Of a stretch of 64,000 nt of DNA, positions 57,414 through 64,000 are shown piece by piece. Each line of letters begins with the position of its first letter. Position 1 is the first letter of the stretch. The notes under the pieces were generated by a model. It worked only from the letters and a program-made list of their open reading frames with translations, ran no database searches and was not told the DNA's origin. Position numbers and translations under genes: made by a program. The DNA comes from Sequoia sempervirens (taxonomy: Eukaryota > Streptophyta > Pinopsida > Cupressales > Cupressaceae), in the NCBI GenBank assembly GCA_007258455.2, contig VDFB02000003.1, forward strand, positions 46,565,889 through 46,629,888. Reading direction: 5' to 3'.

Positions 57414-59749
57414 TCGAGATGTTGCATTTCAATATCTTTTGGATAGAAGGCCTTTGGTTTGCAATGTTGAAAACAATTGTAAGAAAATTTTGGCTATAAG
57501 GCTAGTTGCATTTAAGTTAAGATTTTTGGCTCAACCTTGCATGACTTTCATGAGCAGGAAGAAGGTGATAATGATTATAAAATTGTAAATTTGGGTCACT
57601 TCATATGTAAACTTTATTTTCTAATAAATATTTTATGCTTCGATGCCATGTGTACTTTCATGATGTTCTTAATTTAATGTGTCAATGGGAAATATTTTTT
57701 TAAAAATGAAATACTATCCTCTTATGATTCAAAGTGAGTGAAATGTATTGAGTTAATAACTTGATATCAAAAGTTACACGATGTACTCTACATGAAGCTA
57801 GTTATCAATTGAAATAAGATTTGCAATAGATTTCATATCATTTGAATGCTTGAGGTACTCTTAAGTACAGTCTACATGTAGCTAGATGTCAATCAAAATA
57901 ACATTATTGGTGGCTCTCACATTTGACATGAGTAAAGTTGGTTAGCATAAAAAAATCAATTATACCTCACATGACTCACAAGTAAATGCCATAAATAGGG
58001 GTGGTGATTTCAACTAAAATCATTCTTAAGTCCATAAAATGGTTTTAATTTTGAGTGCAATGTTTTGAATTCTAATATAAGTGTTCTCATTTTGATAGGT
58101 TAATAAGGAATAAGATGATTTCGTGGTATTATTGGGGATACTTTTCTCCCACTTCTAGTTATGTAGTTTTAGAGTAAAAGAGAGACCAATTTCCTTCAAG
58201 TTAAAAATGGGTGGAATTGGAAAGAAGTTGATTTGGTTTACCTGGCTCTTTAGCCAAGTTTTGATCCAAGATTTTCAAAGTCATTCTGGGCTATCCTAGT
58301 GGCTTGGAGCTATCATGTGAAATCACAAGATCCCAAGCATGGTCGGAAAGCACCATGATTTGAGAATATGATTTGCATCCCATAACACCACTACCAGACT
58401 ACTAGTACCAACTTGGTATCAATTGTATCTAATGTAAAGTGACATGTGTCATTTATAAAAGAGCTTGCATACTCTACTCATCTTTAAAAATCTATGTAAC
58501 ATTGTAATTTATAATTTAATCATAATAAAATAAATAGTTATGATTCTTTGTTATTCATTTACAGTAAAAAATTATTTTGTGTTTAGTGTCCATTCAAATT
58601 ACAAGTAATTAGAATTAATGATACTACTTATTAGATATCCACAATCAATGATACTGCCTCCGAAAATCCACAATCTGGTAGTACTGCTAAAATTATTGGT
58701 GGTAGTACATTTTCACATTTTTAGGGATCTCAGTCTTTTCTCTAGTCCTATGTTGAAAAATGTTGTCACTCTTGCTAGGGTTTGCTAAAATGTTGCTTTA
58801 TATGTAAATTTAGGTTCAAACCCCTTAAATCCTACCTTCTCCACCCTGCACTTTATTTCTAATTTGTTGTTGAGCTACTCCCTTAGTTCTCGATGTCATT
58901 AGTCATCTTATTAAGTCCTTTATAACATTAAGTTATCAACCCCTTTATCCTCTCCTAGCACTCACTTAAGAAGAATATTTTGCATGTGCTTAATTAAATG
59001 AATTAAGTGATCCCACACTTAATATATGGTTCTCATCGCTTATTATGCCTTTCCATTAACTGTATGAACTATTTTACTAAGGGAACACCTGTGGAACTGC
59101 AGAAGGGTTCAAATTTGTTCTTTTTTAGTGGTTTTTGCCAATTTGCAAAGGGTATGTTACTAAATAAAAATGTAGCTATGGATCCACAAAATGTAGTACA
59201 CATGGTGTCCTTTCAGAATAATTTTGTGAGTCCACATAAAGTTTTATAAAGGTTAAGTTAACAACCAAAAAATCATGGAAAGGGGACAAGTGTCATGATT
59301 TTAAAAGGGATTACACGAGTCTACAAGATGATTCAAGAAGCCCTATATGTGAGTCACAAAACCATGGAATAAGGACACATGGACTCATCTCAATGTATCC
59401 AATGGGTTTTCTATCAAAAGCTAGGATTTTGAGCAACAAAACAACACGTGGCAAAATCTCATGAGAGTTCCATGAGTCTGCAAGTTCTTCACTGTAGGTC
59501 AATTTTCAAGTTGTGGAACTGTGGAAAGCTTCCACGTGGATTACCTAATGACATCAACAACCTTTTAATTTATCTTCTCTTGACAACCCTCTTGATGATG
59601 TGTAAAGTGATCCTACTTGGATTGAATTTATTGGTTGAAGATCTATCAAATCTCATCATTTCATCAAAAGATCGATGACTTAGGTTCAAACCTGGAGAAC
59701 GGATAGCTGGAGGCTCCTAGCTCACGTGAACTAGAACTAATGACAGAAA
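57414..59749. other. Unassigned sequence
   Basis: About 2.3 kb without a recognised gene or repeat family. Frames of 60-80 codons (59,007-59,249, 59,448-59,678) have no motif. Confidence 0.35.
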
Positions 59750-60702
59750 TGATGGTTTTCTATTGAATAAGGTGAAATGGATTTCCTTTAGGAAGGAAAA
59801 AGATGCAAAGATCAAGAGAAACATTGATTACCAAGGGGCTTATTAAAAAACCAAGGATCTTATTGCCAGAATCCAAGTGGTCCTAAAAAATATTGATAAG
59901 ATAATTGGTAAGGCCCCAATTATAGAAGAGAGGCCTACATCAACCTAAGACAAATCCAAGTCTATTTATTATTTTGTTAGAAGGCCTAAAGGATCAATAA
60001 TTAAGGATCCAACCCCTTGAGAGGAACCACTTACAACACCACCTTCTCCTCCTCATGTACCATCACCTCCCCAAATACTACTCTCTCCCCCTCATTTTCC
60101 TATTGTAGATATCCCTCCTAGGGAACAACTACAAAAGAAGAGAAGAACCGATCAACCATCTTTGGTTGACTATCCCCTTGTTCAAGAAGAAGAGGACGGA
60201 ATAGAGGTAACTGCAGAGGAGGTTAATCAGTAAATTCCTTCTCTCCCTAGAGAAAATGTTGTTAGGATGTCCCAAAGAAAATTTGGCATAAATGTAAAAA
60301 TAGGCAGGGATGAAGCTAGTGACATAAGAGCTATGGAATGCACATAATCCATCTTTAATGATAATTTTTTAAGTAAAAATAATTCAATAAAATTAATAAG
60401 GAAAAGGTAGAAGTGCACCCTTCACAATATGAAGAAGTCACAAAAGGGTCCTAAGTGAAATATATTTTGATGTCAAGAATATTACCCCTAAAGAGGGGAG
60501 AAGGATAGTAAGAGAAAGTGGGTTGCTATTGCTCCCTAAGTGGGATATTGCATATGTAATAGCCCTTGATATTATAAGAAGGTAGGATGAAGAGGTGTTC
60601 TCTTTAGAGGAACAAGCAAAGTTGGCATTTTTAGGGTTTGGGTTCAACCCAAAGTGGGAAACCCTAGCAATATGGGCCCTTGATCCAAACACCAATAAGC
60701 CT
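59750..60702 (+). pseudogene. ORF-A family protein, copy 3, central part
   Basis: After degraded Lys-rich sequence (KTKDLIARIQVVLKNIDKII at about 59,845) there is a Pro-rich stretch (PSPPHVPSPPQILLSPP) and an acidic one. Then comes the block ITPKEGRRIVRESGLLLLPKW with GFGFNPKWETLAIWALDPN (60,485-60,690). This aligns with copy 2 (ITSERGRESLQEAGVLIFPI..W, GSGYNPNEATLIIWSL) and copy 1 (YNPRIETLAF). The N-terminal NPW and MIRxYG blocks are missing. Stops and frame changes are present. The frame is interrupted at about 60,703 by foreign sequence. Confidence 0.55.
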
Positions 60703-62390
60703 TAGGTTGTAGAGGTGGTGTAGGATTTATGATGAGGGTTGATAGTAAAAATAATTAGGAAATTAGGAGCTAAAATGGAGGTCACTCTAATCTTGGTGGA
60801 TGGCTTAGAACTTGTGGCATATAATCACAATTACAGAGAAGGAAATACTAACATGGACCAGCTATCCAACATGGGGGCTAATGGGATAGCACTCAAAGAA
60901 ATAAAAAAGTGAACCAGAAATGATAGTGGGTGGATGGACGGGTGACCCCCCTCAACTAAGTGTGGGGGGTCCACAACTATTGGTGGAGTGATGGAGGCTA
61001 AGGGGTCTACTTGTGTGGAATGTTGGAGGTGGCAGGGGTTTTCCTAGATGGAATGTATGGACAATTTAATTGGGTTGAGTTCACATGGTCAGTTGGGGAA
61101 GTGCCAATATAAGGTGATGGCATCACCTTCCACACATCAAAGTTATTGCTAATTATGGTGAGGAAAGGTGACAGAGATTGCCATTTGCATGGAGGATCGG
61201 TGCACATGTTTCAACTCTTGTTAAAGGCTTCATATCACATACTTGATGGTTAAGTGATGACTAAGCATTATTCCTAGGCTAGCATCCAAGTGATCAGTAC
61301 ACAAAAGGATGTTACATTGGCATCAAAATAGTTGGGGGCTACACATTAAGATCGTTGGTGGCTATATATAATTGTCATCAATTTAGTATTCTATGCATTT
61401 GCAATGGGTTGCAGAAAAATGGTGAAAAGGGTGGCAAAAAGGTCTAGGTTCATAGTAGTGATGTCAGCTGAGTCGTTGGTGGGCTTGGCTGCGGATACAC
61501 TAATCCATTTGTGTTGCAAGCTCCAACAAGGAGCATTCCAGAGGATAACCGACCAAAGGTTAAAGTGCATACTGTGCAACATCGATCACCTCATGGTGGT
61601 ATCGGTAAATATGGTGCTTGGGAAGGGACACCTGGCTTACAATGAGACAATGTGGGTTAACACTCACATTGATTCTCACTTCATGGTGTTGCTGCTCGAC
61701 ACACGTATGGCCAAGGCATAGGTACAAGCCTTGATGTGTGGTCTTTTTAGGGAATAGTTGCTTGGGGGGATGGACAAGATCCTTGAGGCTGCCATTCCTA
61801 GAACTTGCATTCCTCGTTTGGGTGGTTTGGAATTGGTAAATGTCCCTGGTGAAATTGTGAAGTATTGCCTATTCTTGCTAGAATTGAAGGGCATGCCTTT
61901 GGTGTATCACAAGCAACTAATGGTGGTAGCAGCCAGTTTCCTAAATAAATTTTTAAGGTTGGAGGCTGTAAATGGTTTCAATTGGGTTCCATAATTTGAG
62001 GCATATACCAAAGAAAATGGGTTTGAGTAAGTCTATCTCCATCCATTGGAAGCCAGTGATTGGTGGTTTCAATTTTTGTCTTTTTTGGTGTATATGGTGG
62101 TGTTGTGTAGTTTTTTTTTCTATTGTATAGAATGAAATAGTAACATCATTGTAACGGTGAAGTCCCTTTGAAAACACAAGGTAGTGGTTTATAGTTGTAA
62201 CGGGTTGGATGGTCTATGTCAGGAGGTGGGAGTGTCGACCAATTTTTTGGTCATTTTGGTGTTGTTGTGTCTGTGTCTGATTAGGAAATTATGCTACCCA
62301 GGGGGCTATTGATGTAATCCATTTTTATAATTTAATATAAAAAAGTCTATCTTACATACCAAAAATAAAAATAATATTAAATACTTTTTT
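60703..62390 (+). mobile_element. Insertion in ORF-A copy 3 (LINE-like, carries family B)
   Basis: About 1.7 kb that is absent from the same place in ORF-A copies 1 and 2. At its left end, 60,773-60,912 reads LELVAYNHNYREGNTNMDQL followed by SNMGANG, similar to the H.YREGN..AD.LAN.G end of plant LINE RNase H. Family B copy 2 follows. The right end is A-rich ('atttaatataaaaaagtc', about 62,330). This is consistent with a 5'-truncated LINE insertion. Target duplications are not clear, so both borders are approximate. Confidence 0.35.
61404..61994 (+). pseudogene. Family B unknown protein, copy 2
   Basis: One register with TAG codons at about 61,719 and 61,755. The first part is Lys/Arg-rich, then NMVLGKGHLAYNETMWVNTH followed by HFMVLLLD. 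The second part starts MLGGMDKILEAAIPRTCIPR and has GEIVKYCLFLLELKGMPLVY and FLNKFLRLEAVNGFNWV. It parallels 56,803-57,413 in order and spacing. No known domain is recognised. It lies downstream of an RNase H-like motif in the same orientation, so it could be the C-terminal extension of a LINE ORF2. Confidence 0.45.
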
Positions 62391-63175
62391 TCCACAAGTT
62401 GCTTCATTGGTGGTAGAAACTACAAAATTCAGTGAGGCAACAACAAGGAAATTGCAAGGTGAGTATGATAAATTGCTAAAGGATCATGTGGCACTCATTG
62501 CTAAGTATAATAAGTTTAAGATTCTATAAAATCAGGCAACACCTCTTCTAACTAATACACAAGAAACAAGTTCTTCATCATCAGGGATTGCAAGTAATTT
62601 GATGAAGAAAAATGAGGAACTTATTGAAAAGGTTAAATATCTAGAAGATCAAGTAAAGAATGCTCAAAGCATTCAACATGATTAAATAAGCCATGTTGTA
62701 TGTAATGACTTGTAGCATAGGGAATCCAAAATTTTAGGGTATTGGAAAAATCCCACACTACTTACTCAAACCTAAAAGATGCTTATGCTAGATTGGTTAA
62801 AAATCAAGATCAACTAGAAAGCATCATAAATAAATGGATTCCTAGAATTCTAAATTTGGAAGGAATACATAAGGGATCAAGGTTTCAAATGATGGACCTA
62901 GCAACATTTTTCCCACATAGAACATGGAAAATTTAGTCAAAGAAGTAAAGGCATACATGGCTAAGGTGGAACTACGTATAAGGACCAAATGCAACCATTT
63001 TGAAAATATTGAAATAAAGATTATGCTTAGTATTTTGAATGAGAACAAAGAGCTTAAAACCTATGATGAGTGGAAAGTAGGATTCAGAGCATTGCCTCTG
63101 ATTCTCTCACTTCTCATATGTGATGGTAACAGGGTTGACAATAATTTACTTAATACTTCTAGTTAATTGCTATAG
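62391..63175 (+). pseudogene. ORF-A family protein, copy 3, coiled coil and C-terminus
   Basis: It resumes with VETTKFSEATTRKLQGEYDK, a coiled coil, a Ser run (ETSSSSSGI, like RSSSSSTPE in copy 2) and KNEELIEKVKYLEDQ. It ends with TYDEWKVGFRALPLILS at about 63,060, aligning with KEYDDWKEYFNVILTAALQE of copy 2. Frames are broken near 62,530, 62,690 and 62,930. Confidence 0.5.
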
Positions 63176-64000
63176 AACATGGTTTAGAAGCTTTTTGTAA
63201 GGAAACCAATGCAATCATGGATACAATATTTATACTTGTATAGGTGTCATGTTGAAAAAATACTTGAATTTCAGTGGCCATCAAAGAGAGAGTATGTAAA
63301 ATGGGATGAAAAGTATAATAAGTTCACAAGTACTTAAGTTTCTACCTTGTCATTAGAGTTAAATTAGAAAGTCCAATTCATATAGTGAAATGGATTCAGA
63401 GCTCCCAGTTGTCTACATATATCTTGATAGTTTTGGCACCTTTTTTGTCTTCGATGGAGTAGTTGTTTGTTTTGGTATGATCCTAGGACAAGATTGTTAG
63501 ATGAAATTGTGAAATTTTTCCATGGCCTGAAGCTTTTTGCTCCCTTGTTTCTATAAAAGGGAATTCAGGGCCATTTGCAAAGGATCTCAAATTTTTATAA
63601 GCAGAGAGTCTATGATTTAGGTCTATATCAATCTAATTTAGGTTTTCCAGGGAAGAACTATCAATATAGTTATAATTTTGTATAACAGTATTAGTTCTCT
63701 ACATGTACATATTGTGGAAATTTCTCAATCAATTATCTCCTAAATTATATAACTCATTTTAATTATGAATACAAATTAATTAAGGATCATTTATGTTCAT
63801 ATTTGCATATTTTATGCAAATGAACATTTATTTTATAGCTTCTATTCAAGGGATAGATTAAATTTTTGTATAATAAATTTTGATGGTTTTGAATGTATAT
63901 GGGGATTGTTAAGAAGAATTAGGTTGAAATTTGTTATTCAGTATCAGTTGTATTTTATTTACTTTGTGGTCTAAGTTTAAGACACCGTTTGAATGTATGT
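63176..64000 (+). repeat. LTR-like 3' tail of ORF-A copy 3 (runs off the window)
   Basis: Includes 'gaagctttttgctcccttgtttctataaaagggaattcagggcc' split around a TATA motif at about 63,552, matching the TATA surroundings of the tails at 15.6 and 40.4 kb. The rest is AT-rich and more diverged. The end lies outside the window. Confidence 0.4.

Noticed and set aside
1..64000. tRNA, rRNA or other structured RNA genes
   Set aside because: No cloverleaf with the usual internal promoter boxes and no rRNA-like conserved text was noticed; a covariance-model scan was not possible.

Overview
The window looks like intergenic DNA of a seed plant with a large, repeat-rich nuclear genome; a gymnosperm is my best guess. 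It is AT-rich, has two 100-base assembly gaps (23,820-23,919 and 44,497-44,596), and is filled with old, stop-ridden copies of plant transposable elements (Ty3/gypsy, LINE, hAT, CACTA/En-Spm). I find no intact host gene. The only host-gene-like segment is one exon-sized fragment resembling the COPII coat protein SEC31 (about 41,997-42,120).

Layout. 0-8.5 kb: weak LTR-like and unassigned sequence, a 1.1-kb polypyrimidine tract, a minus-strand LINE RNase H remnant, a 128-bp hairpin element and an exact 12-bp minisatellite. 8.5-11.5 kb: a 5'-truncated Ty3/gypsy pol followed by a probable 3' LTR, whose relative recurs alone at 26.4-27.2 kb. 11.8-16.5 kb: first copy of an unknown long protein family (here ORF-A) with a 3' tail containing a TATA motif. 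16.5-18.4 kb: hAT transposase remnant (minus). 18.8-25.4 kb: a series of local tandem repeats, an LTR-like promoter region and a LINE ORF1 fragment. 25.6-26.3 kb: hAT C-terminal fragment. 27.2-34.1 kb: a CACTA element on the minus strand with a tnp2-type transposase, a second spliced gene and a subterminal repeat array. 37.0-41.3 kb: second and best ORF-A copy. 43-44 kb: a roughly 75-bp period array. 44.7-52.8 kb: a structurally complete LTR retrotransposon (LTRs, PBS-like site, polypurine tract, AATAG target duplications) that carries only gag and protease and is nested in the integrase of an older gypsy element. 56-62 kb: a tandem duplication and two copies of a second unknown family (B). 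59.7-64 kb: third ORF-A copy, split by an insertion.

The most notable signal is ORF-A. Three same-strand copies share a protein architecture that I cannot match to a standard retrotransposon or transposon protein: a basic N-terminus, an NPW domain, an M-I-R-x-Y-G block, an acidic stretch, a G-x-x-NP-x-x-x-TL block, a coiled coil and a Y-D-x-W-K region. All three are followed by similar non-coding tails with a TATA motif. This suggests an undescribed, probably non-autonomous LTR-type element family with its own large protein. All similarity statements come from reading translations by eye; no database search was run.
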